Numbered from the stretch's first letter, positions 36,601 to 45,580 are shown. The stretch is 64,000 nucleotides of DNA from Whitmania pigra (GCA_021613335.1 JAJTWR010000251.1:3059001-3123000); one strand, 5' to 3'. Notes: generated from the letters alone by a model not told the origin. Program-made: numbers and translations.

Positions 36601-39600
36601 ACTAACAATCATTAAGTAATAACATTTGAACTAATGCATTCTTTTGGTGTTTTTATTATTTTTTACAATCACAAACGTTTGTTAATTTTAACATAACTAA
36701 GTCCTCAAATAGTTTGTCACTCATTATGGTCCTTCGGCTGTTTATACCAGCTGAATAAATGTTAAACAGCTGCACTAGCTGGCAGAGGAGCGTTCAACTG
36801 GATAAATAATGTTCATGTCATCTGATCGGTCTCGAAGATACTGCATCAGAATATCAGTTGACCATGTGCGATTGAAGAAACTGTCTTCAACACTGTCAGC
36901 ATCAGATGAATGAGATGCTTTCAGCTCGTCCACCATTGTTGCATTAGAAGATGATATTTTGGCTACCAGTTTCTCATGAAGCTTGACAACCGTTGGCAAC
37001 AGATATCCCATATTCCTTAACTTCTGTTGGATGCATGCGTTCCACGTGCTTCTTCAAGTTAGATAAAAAACCTTCATATGCTGAACATATAGTTTTTTTT
37101 CTGTTGGCAGAGTAGGCATGCATAATTATATGATTTTCCTTTGATTGAAATCATAACAATTTGTTCAAATACGGCCACGGACTATCTTCACTCTTGTTCC
37201 TCTTATCTTCGCCTACGACACTCAAACTGGCTTCAAATGAATCCATACTACGATATATTAAATCTTATATTATTATATGTATATAAATTATATAACATAA
37301 TATTATATATTAAAAAAGCTTCGGTATGACTAATCCACAATTTCCGATTTAACAAAAACGACCGGCGATAACCACAATAACAAAAGAGCGATGATCGGAA
37401 ATAGGAAGGTTCTCGAACCAACCAAAGAATAAAAAATCTAAAATTAAATTTTTTTTATAAATAAATTAAACTAATTTAAAATTTTATTTATGTTACTTTG
37501 TAACGTCTTGCGCCAAAAAGGTAACGAATTAAAAGTATGACAAAAAAATAGTAATTTGTTACAGGTAAAAGTACGAAATTTTTTGTAACTGCTACAAGTA
37601 AAAATTACCAAAAAAAGTAATTAATTACAGTAACGAATTACATGTAATTCGATATTGCACAACACTGCCTAGCCATGGAGTCGTAAATGTATACCAGGAC
37701 TGTCAACCTAAGCCTAAAAGTTTCGCCGATATACATCGGGAGGCCATGCGCATAGCTGTACACTTGACAGGCTAAAAACAAGTGTGCTTGTTTCATTCTT
37801 CCGGTAAAACCTTCCGAGCTGCACACAGCCTTAATGAGATGAAAAATAAGGGAGATACTCCACCCCATAAACAAAATTAGCTCCACCTAAAGTGATTAAA
37901 ATTGATTAAAAGTAAGTGTTTTCAAATACATATTGATAATAGAGTACTTTAAAAATATTATTAAGTTATTTAAAAAATAACATTAATAACGCCAATAAAT
38001 AAATTAATTCTAAATGTCACAAATGTTTGCAAATCTATGTTAAATGTTTTGAAGTTTATCGAGATGTCTCAAGATGTCTCTATGAATGTTGGGAATACTG
38101 TTGCTCGAAATTATTCAATGTAAACATGAAACCTAACTACAGCCTCACGTTATTATTCATTACGCATCTTAGGAAAGGATGCTCCAAAAATAACATTTAG
38201 CTTTATTTCATATAAGTGACTCGGTAATCGTTATGAATCGTTCAGTAGTTCATTCGGTCATCGCATAACATGCACATTGCTACAGCAATCCAGCAATCAT
38301 TAGATTTTCTCATTGCTCCAGTGGTCAGCTTTCTCAACTCGCTTCGGCCCCTCGATTGCTCAGTAAATTCTCAATTATAATACTTTATGTTGTATGTCAG
38401 TAAGTTACACAATTATTGACAATCCAAAAATTTCATCTCGAAGCCACTTCACCTGACGAAAGAACTTTTGAGTGCCCCACAACACAGTTATAGAACAATT
38501 AACGAAATTATTTCTACAGATATTTTATTTGATAAATAAAAACTCAACACCCTGTGAGAAGAGTCTTAATATTGGGATGGAATTCGTAATAACAATAATA
38601 TTGCCATGTGCATATCGTCAGAAAGACTTTGTGTTTTCGTTGTTCCTTGAAGTCCTAAAGAGATGAGTCTTCAGGTGACTCTTGAAGAGCTCCAGAAATG
38701 GGTGGGCTCTTACGAGGGGAGGCATAAGAGAAGCTTCTGTTGACTATTGATGACCTATTGATTGGTTGATTAAGATGAATGGTGGTTGATCGTGTGTTTG
38801 GCGGAGACCTATAAAGTGACGGAGACAAAGTGGGCTGGATGTCACTATAGTGTATTATGTCATGAGGGCGATTTTGAAGGTGATACGATATGAATCGGAA
38901 ACCAGTGCAATTGTTTCAGGGGGTCCGTACTATTGAGGGTGGGGTTGAGAAAAACAACCTTGTTATACTTATTTTGGACAGGTTGTAAGAAATGTATTTT
39001 AAAGGTAGATGTATCATAAAGAAGGGAATTACAATGGTCTAGACGAGAGAGAACGAGGCTATGTTCAAGGGCAGAAGTGCCGATGGATAGTAGCGAAAGG
39101 ATGTGCCCAGGTGAGGTGATTGCAGGAAGGTGAGGTGCGAATCAAAAATAACACCTAGTGTGGAAGAAGGAAAAATGGTTCCAGCGAGGTTATGGAAAGA
39201 GGACGCGACAGAGTTTTGAGGCGAGCGAGTTTGTCAATGAATTTCGGATATCTGCGGATTCAGTTTAAGAAAGAAACGATATGCCAATCATTGATGATAC
39301 CCGTGCAATTCCGCAAAATACTAAACGATTGAATTTGCTGAAGACCCGACTAGTGACCACACTGCTTATGATGGTCATTATTAGGCTATTTAAAAAGATT
39401 AAGTATGATAAAAACAAAAATTGAGTTTTATTTTATAATAATCATCATCACCTAACTTATTATTATACTTGAGAACAATTAACAAAATTATTTCTACAAT
39501 TGTTTCATTTTATAGATAAATACTCAAAACCCCAAACCCGTGGGAATTTGGCGGTTTCACTTCAAAGTGGGAAATCGGCGTTTTCACTTCAAAGTCGGCG

Positions 39601-42600
39601 ATTAGTTATGAGGATCGAGATAACCGATGAGGGGCTATCGCCATTTATTTATTTATTTGGTTAAGGTCCGTTGCATAACTAAGATGAATTGTACTTGTTA
39701 ATTAGTTTTAGTTATGTAAAAGAAACGATATGTTTTATTATAATAATAGGATTATATTAATAATGAAATAAATAACATTTGATTAAAGATTCTGTTAAGT
39801 GACTCCGATTTTTGCAGATCCATATGTAAATAGTGTCCATAATCGCCGGATTGCTAAACATTGATTCATTTCAGAATCTGTAAATTAGAACCTCCTTCCT
39901 TCTTGAGGCACATTGGAATTTTTTCTTTGTCGACACAAGCTTCTGTATGTTCTTGTTATGTCGGCTGTCATAGGTTTAGCACATGCCACAGTGAACCACT
40001 CGGTTTGTCGTTCCAAACGTGGTTGAGAACTTGTGGAGGTGAGCTAAAGACAAGTTTAAGAGGATGCGTGGCATCTCAGACATTCATATAGAATCATAAC
40101 TGGATCAGTTCCTTTGGCATAGCCTTGGGAACAGGTACTCCTGTTTCCAGACCTCGAACTTATCCGGGAATACTATCCCGTCTGAAGAAATATTGTCTTT
40201 TGGGTTCCAAAACAACCGTTTTCAGGGCTACCCAATAAGCTCAAGCATGAAAATGTGCCGCTCAAAACTGTAGTTTTATCGCGCACACTGATAAGAAATT
40301 AGAGAACATTGGTCGCATATAATTTCATCATAAACTATTAGAATTTCAAGCTGCTACTACTAAGTACTGATGAAAATGTTTTTCTCAATCACTTTATAAT
40401 AGATAATCGCGCTATATTTTTATATTCTTCAAAATAATGTACATTTGTGAAAAACTTCTAGTCATGTCAAATTTTTAAAATTTAGTAGAGACACCTTGCG
40501 ACATATGTGGAGCTATGTCTCTTATTTTTCATCTCATTAAGGCTGTGTGCAGCTCGGACGGTTTTACCCATTCTTCCTTTGTTTCGCATTCGCTGTACAA
40601 CTGAAATATATCTTGTTCTACTTATTTAACAAACTGTTTTAAAACTGGTCTTTTGAATTTTGTGGATTTACACATCATACATTGGACTATACATCATGCA
40701 TCTTATCAAAAAGGTTTGTAACATAGAGCTCATTTCATTTCTAAATTATACTAATCGATATAAATTGAATAAACTACATTTTAATAACAAAATTTAAGTG
40801 ATTTAAGATTTGTAACTATTATATTTTAAATATCAACAGATAATATGGGTTATAAATGTTCCATATACGGATGTAGATCTGGATACGACAAAGACGATTT
40901 TAAAAAAATAACATAAGTCTTCACAAGTATCTACATAAAATACATGACAAAGATTTACGCCAAAAATGGGTTAGAGCAAATCCTTGAGAAAACTTTTCTC
41001 CCACAAAATATTCGCGCGTGAATTGTCTACATTTTAAAGATAGTGATTTTGTGAGTGGATCAATTGATACAAATTCTAGCCGTAAAAAACACAGAACCAG
41101 AATTATGGAGAGCAATCTGAGACATTTGAGAATAGATGCAATACCTTCTATATTTCCTAATGCAGCAAAATATTTAACATGTTCAACATCGCGTACTACT
41201 AAATTGGCAACAACAGAACAACGAAATAATTCTTACAATGAACAAATCAATAATTTGCTTTCACAAATGGAAGATAAGGAAAATATTAGTAATATTAGAA
41301 AGTAGTATTTTTTATGATATCAAATCAAAGCTAGAAGAAGAAATTTTACCAATTGGATTTTGTATCAGTATTGTTGATGAATGTTTATTAATATATAAAA
41401 TAAATAGTACTAAAAGCTTTCTTTTCATAGAAGCTTGTATCAAAATAAATAATGGAAATACTTGCACATTGTTTATTAATAGCAAAGAGATTCCAAAAAG
41501 AAAATATTGTGATTTAGTTAAAGAAAAAATTAAAAAAATTTCTGATGTTTTAAACTTGATGTCTCATTTGAATTTTTGGCTTGGTGATGAAAAAACTATA
41601 TCTGAAGTGACACTTGAAAATGTCATCAATAGCATTGAAGATATAATAAATCTAGATAACAGTTATGACGATAAAAAGCTCAACCTTGTGAGGGAACAAT
41701 TAACATTATTGAAAAGAAAAAAGCATGCTCATAGTTATTCCCCAAATGTAATTATCACATATTTTTTGTTATATTCTTATAGTAAATCAGCATTTTCTGC
41801 ACTTAAACAAACAACTTCAGGTCTAATAGGTTGCTGCAAGTATTTGCTTGACAATCTGCAGCTCAATTATGTTTTTTTGGGGAGCATCCAATCAGACTTT
41901 ATTAAATCAAGATTTGGTTGGATCAGGCAGTTGTCTGGAGGAAATTATTATGTATCCTGCAGACAGGTTTTGGAGAGTGACAAAAAGAGCAATGTTACTT
42001 TTAAAATTTTCTGGCTTTACTATCGAGGAAATAGAAAATTTTGTAATTCCAACAGATGAAAAAGATGATGAGCTAGAAGCCCTGGCCAATGATATCGCTG
42101 ATTCTTTAGAGTTCAACACATCCATAACTAATGATGACTTGAAAACATTGGCATATGTTTATTACAAGTAAATTCTGATGTTTTTAAATTTTTTAATCAA
42201 ATTGATCATGGTGGATTAAGAAAACCAACAGAATTTGCTTGGACAGTGTGTTTGCATTCTTATAAAGTTTTTACAGAATTAAAGAATAATAAACAACTTT
42301 TTGATAAATTCATGCTCTCAAAAAACCATATGTTATTATTTGAAAAGATTACAGTAAGGTGTTTAAATGAAATTGATTTAATCACATCTTATTCAAACTA
42401 TTGTGATTTTGATCATGAACTTAATTTTCTATTATGTAAATCTTTATTCAATTGTTTGAGTAAAAATTTGGTTAAAACTAATTCTAATGTAAATTATAAA
42501 AGTATTCAAGGAAAGATTAAAAAATTAAAAAGCTAAACATGGTGTTGTTTTACAATTTTTTTATAAAATATCTGAAATACGGTTGGCAGTCCTGATGTAT

Positions 42601-44582
42601 ATATATATATAGGAGTCCATGGCCTAGCGAACGCATACGGTCAGTGCCAAACTATCTCTTATAGAAAAAGTTGGAGGCCTGCCATGTGCCACATCCTTCA
42701 GAATTACTTTATCGCGTTTATTATTCGGTTTTTAATAAAAATTATAAGCCCCAATTTGCTTATAGTAAGTACATGGTGTGAAGAAGTCACTGAGAGCTTT
42801 TCAACTGGGGTGGATGCAATCGACATAAAAATGGGCATCCAAGAGTTAAGTTAGATTTCAAACTTATTGTTTAATCCTGTTTCGCACGTGTTTCAATGAC
42901 TTTTGATCGATTTTCAGTAGATCGTAAGCTGTAGATTCTCGGAAAAAACTGGTTGTGTTATAAAAAGATACTAATTATAATAAAAGATACTATCACAAAA
43001 ATTACAATTCAAAGTTAACCGTCACAAGATATCGAACGTCAGTGCACGGAAAGTAGAGAAAATCAAATCAGAAAATGAAGTAAGAAATGAAAGCAAATGA
43101 GATGCAATGTCAGTATTACGAAGTTAATGGCAAATTGTTTGAATGGATCCATTGGGCTTGTTCCAAGAATCTAACAGCATTTACCAGCATTTCCAATGCT
43201 GAATAAAATAGGTCAAATAATTTACTGATTTGGACTTAATTATCCTTAATTGGGCATAGTGAGGTCTTTAGACAAGGGTTTTGTTCCACTGTACTTAAAA
43301 AGTGATTTGAATCTAAGTGCCCGTCCATTTGTCATTCTTTATGTAGTGGATGGAAGCATGATTGAAGCTGTAGGAAGAGACAAGGTGAAACTAAAGGTAA
43401 GGGTGACCAATAAAGTCTGGATGATTGATTTGTATGTACCCATGATTAAGAAGAATTTATTCTCAATGACTTCCAAGACAGAAATGAAAACTGTTGGTTC
43501 ACTTCCAGTTCTTCAGTGTGTAGCCTGACAGTTAATAAGATTGGAATTCATCAGAAGGGAAGTAGATTATACAGGTTGTCTATCAAGACTCATTCCATAA
43601 AAATCTGAGAAGGCAGAAGATGATCGTGGACAGAATGGGGCTCAAGCAATGATATTTTAAAAAAGTGACAACATAAATTTTTATAACTATTAAAAAAACC
43701 CTGCTTTGTTAAAAATTTAAACTGTTTTTATCTTTAGATAAATCACGGTTAAGTTGATAGTCAATATTTTGGTCAAGTGTTGGTAAATGCAAGTTTAAGT
43801 GTCGTAACCTCTTCGGTATAAAAACTCACCTCAACATGAGGACCACAGAAAGGACCAAACTGATGTCAAAACATTTTTTAATAATTTATAGCAGAGCAGT
43901 TGCTTCTATCTTGTGTAAAGATGTGTTAAACTTGTCTATATATACATTTTTTTTATTTATTATTTCCTTATGTGTAACACAGACATCTGGATATAGGGAG
44001 AAACAGGCCCCAGGGTAATTTTGTGCGGACAAGTTACAATTCATAGTTTTCGGTAAAATATTTAACGCGAATATCGTTAACCGAAGATCAGAAGTCACTT
44101 CTAACGACATTCAAGAGTTTCAAGCGTTAGAATGAAGGCATATAGACATTAAAATAATACCTGATACCCCATGAATAAATAATTTTCATTCACACAATAG
44201 GTTTGGCATTCCTCAAAATTCAATTTTTTACTTTCTTTAGTTGAAAAAGTTATAAAGCAACCTCGATAAAGCAGAGTGTGTTTGAGGGTAGGATATTCTG
44301 TGGCTGAATTTAAAAGTTAATAATCAGATTATTTCCTTTATTATTTATTAAAAAATGTTTGGAAAGACATACCGAATGAGTGTATTTCTATTTCTGCAAT
44401 GTCAAGACCCTTATCGACATGTGAATTGATCTGAATATTCTTCTGAGGTTTAGTTATGGGTTCGCAATTAATTCTTACTACTTCGTTTGATTGAATTTCG
44501 GCAGGATGTTCCGCACATCTTGATTGGTATTTTCCATATTCATTGAATTGAATTTTAAGATAATCGATTTGGCCAGCTGCAG
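24567..44582 (-). CDS. Gene B: lectin-like/WSC/EGF transmembrane receptor (8 exons found)
   Basis: Paralogue of gene A, right to left: 44582-44373, 44303-44161, 34255-34120, 34007-33856, 31582-31444, 31372-31241, 24788-24713, 24642-24567. Domains: C-terminal half of a galactose-binding-like domain, two WSC domains, an EGF-like repeat, one membrane helix, and a 25-residue basic/Ser-rich tail ending at a TAA (24567-24569). All junctions keep frame and use GT-AG, except one GC donor after 34120. The N-terminal half of the lectin-like domain and the signal peptide were not found; SINEs lie where they might be. Likely a type I cell-surface glycan-binding receptor (inferred from WSC and lectin folds). 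No stop was seen in any exon. Introns carry gypsy, Tc1, MITE, hAT, L2, P/THAP and copia remnants. Confidence 0.78.
24713..24788 (-). CDS. Gene B exon: transmembrane segment
   Basis: 76 bp; acceptor tgattag, donor TGTG|gttcgta as in gene A. Encodes GWSIWKLLLLLATAASVG then YPSYMMW, one hydrophobic helix after the EGF repeat. Confidence 0.72.
24800..25555. other. Intronic DNA, nothing recognised
   Basis: Gene B intron upstream of a gypsy remnant. A 60-codon Lys-rich plus frame at 24979-25161 has no known motif. Confidence 0.4.
25556..25703 (+). repeat. Probable 5' LTR of a decayed gypsy element
   Basis: Begins tgtcgtgaccagagttccac and ends acatgtaaca, 148 bp, followed by acatagtaatcggcgcag as primer-binding leader. 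TG...CA ends and position just before gag support it. No matching 3' LTR was seen. Confidence 0.5.
25739..28030 (+). pseudogene. Decayed Ty3/gypsy element (gag, protease, RT, RNase H, integrase pieces)
   Basis: In order: gag NEAFDPKRFVIRERFKFW and ESIQELATRIRQEA (25930-26140); zinc knuckle CNYCYKQGHSELKC (about 26340-26380); worn protease FLVDRGLRDSF where DTG became DRG (26485); start of RT (AVFCKARTVPLALLDEL, FGTPVVPIKK, 26890-27035); most of RT lost; RNase H pieces (IACDASNGAVLFH, FILITDHKPLPSIF); integrase zinc domain (MQKMKQLA-like, VYWPLIDI) near 27950-28010. Many stops. Lies in the intron between the EGF and membrane exons of gene B, opposite strand. Confidence 0.75.
28001..28211 (+). 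repeat. Dispersed repeat Y, copy 1
   Basis: Starts gtcatatgtgtaaaattata, an AT palindrome-rich block (attacataatttgattaata), then ggcatccgctatctttggat and aataaattcattcatctctt. The same order is found inverted at 55300-55540. Confidence 0.7.
28290..29560 (+). pseudogene. Second decayed gypsy element (gag and integrase pieces)
   Basis: Gag-like ILLRALGKAAHAMYSVIW and KLEEKFNCQRNIVQKE (28370-28530). Then 28643-29218: VHRVVKSLSISPSKL, LTDVELSQVISYIRNGWP, LHAAHQGMDKMKHLACT with VYWPGQ (integrase H-H zinc part; the C-C pair is broken), and RSLPKKETLVPHP. 29185-29450 carries the integrase tail (WRKGEVKSVLGPRRYLVKT, GCEFVRNRRF). RT is missing. A different gypsy lineage from the one just upstream. 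Confidence 0.7.
29935..30672 (-). pseudogene. Decayed Tc1-like transposase
   Basis: Intact patch 30176-29940: DLVVFQHDNAPLDTSELKKA, VLKWSACSPDLNPIENMW and KVYSNGKQYFSVQELKDAF, the second Asp and the following block of the DDE/DDD core. Upstream pieces: LSEGEKLVVLREASKGWSST and LEVS. Several stops and frame changes; no terminal repeats recognised. In a gene B intron. Confidence 0.7.
30690..31230. other. Intronic DNA, nothing recognised
   Basis: Gene B intron next to the EGF exon; AT-rich, no family motif. Confidence 0.5.
31241..31372 (-). CDS. Gene B exon: EGF-like repeat
   Basis: 132 bp; acceptor attgacag, donor GCTG|gtaaaca. Encodes VVPCSSIFRCSG, GECKVCHPGYVG and VYCLEFA, with six cysteines at the same spacing as gene A. 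Confidence 0.78.
31444..31582 (-). CDS. Gene B exon: WSC domain 2, C-terminal half
   Basis: Acceptor ttttgaaag, donor TCGA|gtaatatt. Encodes GDKCYCRDERPDE, C-x3-C (CDTKC), LCGSEG and LSIFS. Separated from its N-terminal half by a 2.3-kb intron holding a MITE and a hAT element. Confidence 0.75.
31951..32367. mobile_element. Modular-arm MITE, copy 2
   Basis: Left end ggcaccacgccataacag followed by cggcgacaaaatagccccg and ccccgtcaaaatag modules; right end ctattttgacgggccacc. The middle shares caaaccactaatttcgaatt and the vicinity of tgatgataaggtga with copies 1 and 3. No clear target duplication. In a gene B intron. Confidence 0.7.
32507..33533 (-). mobile_element. hAT transposon, decayed, with 8-bp target duplication
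   Basis: Ends cagtgatgggca / tgcccatcactg, flanked by a perfect 8-bp duplication ATTTCAGT (32499-32506, 33534-33541), the hAT hallmark. Long subterminal regions (32519-32660 and 33370-33510) are built of aaatcgaatc / aaatctcaaat runs. A minus-strand frame holds ICAAFEEILSEYGL, then GYFVTDNARNMLKAF (hAT T-D-N-x-x-N-M motif) after a frameshift. 1,027 bp; internal deletion likely. Confidence 0.88.
33856..34007 (-). CDS. Gene B exon: WSC domain 2, N-terminal half
   Basis: Acceptor tccattag, donor AAG|gtaatttt. Encodes APLPYFHGCF, MFCISYCAKNKYALLK. Only 112 bp from the preceding exon, so that intron is short (34008-34119). Confidence 0.75.
34120..34255 (-). CDS. Gene B exon: WSC domain 1, C-terminal half
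   Basis: Acceptor ttttgaaag; donor TTAG|gcgagtat (GC type, where gene A has gtgagt). Encodes KFCTCADIP, CNWNC, RYCGG and HYSVYL, a textbook WSC C-terminal half. Confidence 0.78.
35079..37667 (-). mobile_element. hAT transposon carrying a nested element
   Basis: Left end cagtgttctaaaaattac, right end inverted cagtgttgtgcaatatcgaa, target duplication CCTAGCAA / CCTAGCCA (35071-35078, 37668-37675; 7 of 8 match). Arms rich in aattac/aagtaaaagta. A minus frame near 37020-37130 encodes EGFLSNLKKHVERMHP, the H-x4-H-like end of a BED zinc finger, and 36775-37011 encodes an acidic linker. The transposase core has been lost. A second element is inserted at 35150-36419. Confidence 0.7.
35150..36419 (-). 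mobile_element. Nested DNA transposon with 'SHGQASV' protein remnant
   Basis: Terminal repeats catggttcatacagg / cctgtacgaaccatg, each followed by aaatttaggactttttagga blocks, flanked by a 6-bp duplication GTATAA (35144-35149, 36420-36425). Minus frames: 35960-35760 ends IVTVLLTLSHGQASV, and 35725-35342 encodes NARRIIRDHV, then a long coiled coil (KADKEDMIMLRKKLKTL). In related invertebrate elements LSHGQASVERGFS is a hAT-like dimerisation motif followed by such a coiled coil; that parallel is from memory. The piece between is deleted. Confidence 0.65.
37795..37893 (-). repeat. Repeat family X, partial reverse copy
   Basis: Inverse of the second block of family X: gtaaaaccttccgagctgca, cacagccttaatgagatgaa, then aaaattagctccacct. 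Confidence 0.7.
37900..38570. other. Intronic DNA, nothing recognised
   Basis: AT-rich stretch within the longest gene B intron; no motif in any frame. Confidence 0.5.
38580..39300 (-). pseudogene. L2-like LINE 3' part, heavily decayed
   Basis: Minus-strand pieces read LKQLHWFPIHIV (the L-LHWLPI block of L2/CR1 C-termini) and a worn phenylalanine-rich end; its 3' boundary near 38580 has an aacaataata tail. Strong similarity in layout to 45370-45580. Confidence 0.5.
39310..40140. other. No gene recognised; one SINE tail relic
   Basis: 39655-39700 is an inverted SINE-tail relic (ggtccgttgcataactaagatg). The rest shows no motif. Confidence 0.45.
40150..40575 (+). repeat. Repeat family X, copy 2
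   Basis: Block 1 (40153-40290) repeats aacttatccgggaatactat, ggttccaaaacaaccgtttt and ccgctcaaaact; block 2 (40495-40570) repeats tttttcatctcattaaggct and gcagctcggacggttttacc. The DNA between the blocks differs from copy 1, apart from poor AT similarity. Confidence 0.7.
40843..42536 (+). pseudogene. P-element/THAP-type transposase, broken
   Basis: Starts MGYKCSIYGCRSG (C-x4-C of a THAP zinc finger), then after a frameshift LRQKWVRANP-stop-ENFSPTKYSRV, NCLHFKDSDF and IDAIPSIFPNAAKYL, the C-H and closing parts of THAP. 41238-42059 holds a coiled coil and an LPIGFCISIVDECLL domain, SYSPNVIITYFLLYS, then FLGSIQSDFIKSRFGWIRQ and LSGGNYYVSCRQVLES, the P-transposase C-terminal signature. 42246-42536 ends in LFNCLSKNLVK. 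THAP binds element ends; the remainder would cut DNA. Four frames plus a TGA show it is dead. No terminal repeats found. In a gene B intron. Confidence 0.75.
42590..43240. other. Repeat-like intronic DNA
   Basis: 42600-42612 is a short (AT)n; 42750-42840 is a reverse copy of the 21700-21790 repeat. 42900-43240 shows nothing recognisable. Confidence 0.45.
43250..43528 (+). pseudogene. copia-type retrotransposon protease region fragment
   Basis: Contains GSMIEAVGRDKVKLKV, then a LYVPMIKKNLFSM block: the G-x-G-V...L-x-x-V-L-Y-V-P-x-x-x-x-N-L-x-S pattern that follows the protease in copia elements. DSGA itself, integrase and RT are missing. Confidence 0.55.
44161..44303 (-). CDS. Gene B exon: WSC domain 1, N-terminal half
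   Basis: Acceptor ttaaattcag, donor CAG|gtattatt. Encodes HTLLYRGCF, then EECQTYC and NYLFMGYQ. Matches gene A 3217-3356 in start, end and phase. Confidence 0.72.
44373..44582 (-). CDS. Gene B exon: C-terminal half of galactose-binding-like domain
   Basis: Acceptor aataatttgcag, donor TTCG|gtatgtc. Encodes QIDYLKIQF, RCAEHPAEIQ, VVRINCEP and GLDIAEIEIHSF. Aligned with gene A 3631-3840 without gaps over most of its length, 210 bp in both. Confidence 0.7.
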
Positions 44583-44744
44583 CTGCAAATTATTGTCTAT
44601 ATTTTATGATTACTATATTTAATCATATAGCAGGCACTTTATGTTTCATTTCACATATAACACAACCCTCGCTGCATGTTGACTGTATTTCTGAATTTAT
44701 CCGACTCTTTATGTATCCAGTTAGGATGTGAAGGCAAAAAACTG

Positions 44745-44843
44745 TTTTATTGATATCCGCTGCATAGCCAGATGATCAGGACGGTGCTCCAACAACGGGG
44801 TCCGAATCCACGCTGTCATCGTGAGCCATTAGGTCATGCATTC
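44745..44843 (-). mobile_element. tRNA-derived SINE, older reverse copy
   Basis: Inverse of the SINE tail (atatccgctgcatagccaga) and of the B box (gggtccgaatccacgctgtc). The A box is shortened (ccattaggtcatgc). Flanked by ttgccttcacatcc-like and gtgccttcatgtcc sequences, a worn target duplication. Confidence 0.75.
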
Positions 44844-44869
44844 GTACCGGACATGAAGGCACTTTTTTT

Positions 44870-44993
44870 TGTTTTTTTTTATTAACGTCCGTTGCATAGC
44901 TAGATGAATAGGACGGTGCTTGCGCAGCGGGGTTTGAATCCGAACTGCCATCGTGAGAGGCGCAGCCTTAACCATTAGGCCATGCGGGCGCAC
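44870..44993 (-). mobile_element. tRNA-derived SINE, younger reverse copy with 19-bp target duplication
   Basis: Inverse copy complete from tail (attaacgtccgttgcatagc) to head (taggccatgcgggcgc). Flanked by GACATGAAGGCACTTTTTT at 44850-44868 and 44994-45012, a long A/T-ended duplication as made by LINE machinery. Confidence 0.88.
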
Positions 44994-45369
44994 GACATGA
45001 AGGCACTTTTTTAATCGATTTATATAGTGTCCCTGGGTTGTAAACACGACTCGCAATTACTGTTGGAATTACCGCCGCAGGCAGGAACACAGTCCATTCG
45101 GCCAGCCTGCACGCTACATTCGCATTCATGTTTGCAAATTTATATTTACATTGAACAGAAAAACAATAAAAAACAATCCTAAATTGTCAATCAATCAAGA
45201 GTTCATTTGATTTGACCCAGTAGGTACTTCAGATTAACTCTCATTGATTCGAATTTTTTTCTGTCAGAAATTAAATTGTTCAACTGCTTCGTCAAATTCT
45301 CAGCTCAATAATTTTTGTAGCTTTTTTTGTAAATTTTTGACAATATCTCACAACAAAACAAAACATCGG

Positions 45370-45580
45370 ATAATAGTAATAATACTAATAATAATATATC
45401 ATTTATATGGCACCTTAAGCGTAGCATCAGAAGCGCCTTGGTTCCTGTATAGATGTCCTGAAGAGATAGGTCTTCAGCTTGAAGAGTTCGAGGGCTCGGC
45501 TGGGATCAGATGATGGGATGCAGGCTGTTCCAGACGGCAAGCGAGGCATGGGAAAAGCCTCGGTTGACGATAAATACACA
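45370..45580 (-). pseudogene. L2-like LINE 3' end
   Basis: Minus strand reads RGFSHASLAVWNSLHP (the F-x-x-A-x-x-x-WNSLP end of L2/CR1 RT proteins) and LQDIYTGTKALL, then gcttaaggtgccatataaat and a (tta)n tail, the usual L2/CR1 'gctatataaat' plus microsatellite ending. Confidence 0.65.

Larger units (their letters stand above)
44663..45135 (-). other. Cysteine-rich candidate exons upstream of gene B
   Basis: Minus-strand segments CKHECECSVQAGRMDCVPAC (45135-45075 region, donor G|gtaattcc) and IQSTCSEGCVI (44702-44663, acceptor aaattcag, donor T|gtgaaatg). Joining them with the gene B lectin exon keeps frame. The two SINEs sit between them. Spacing of the first recalls a von Willebrand C-like module. 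Gene A has a different exon at this place, so this may be chance. Confidence 0.3.

Noticed and set aside
40921..41115. 64-codon minus-strand frame
   Set aside because: Antisense of the THAP zinc-finger region of the P-type transposase.
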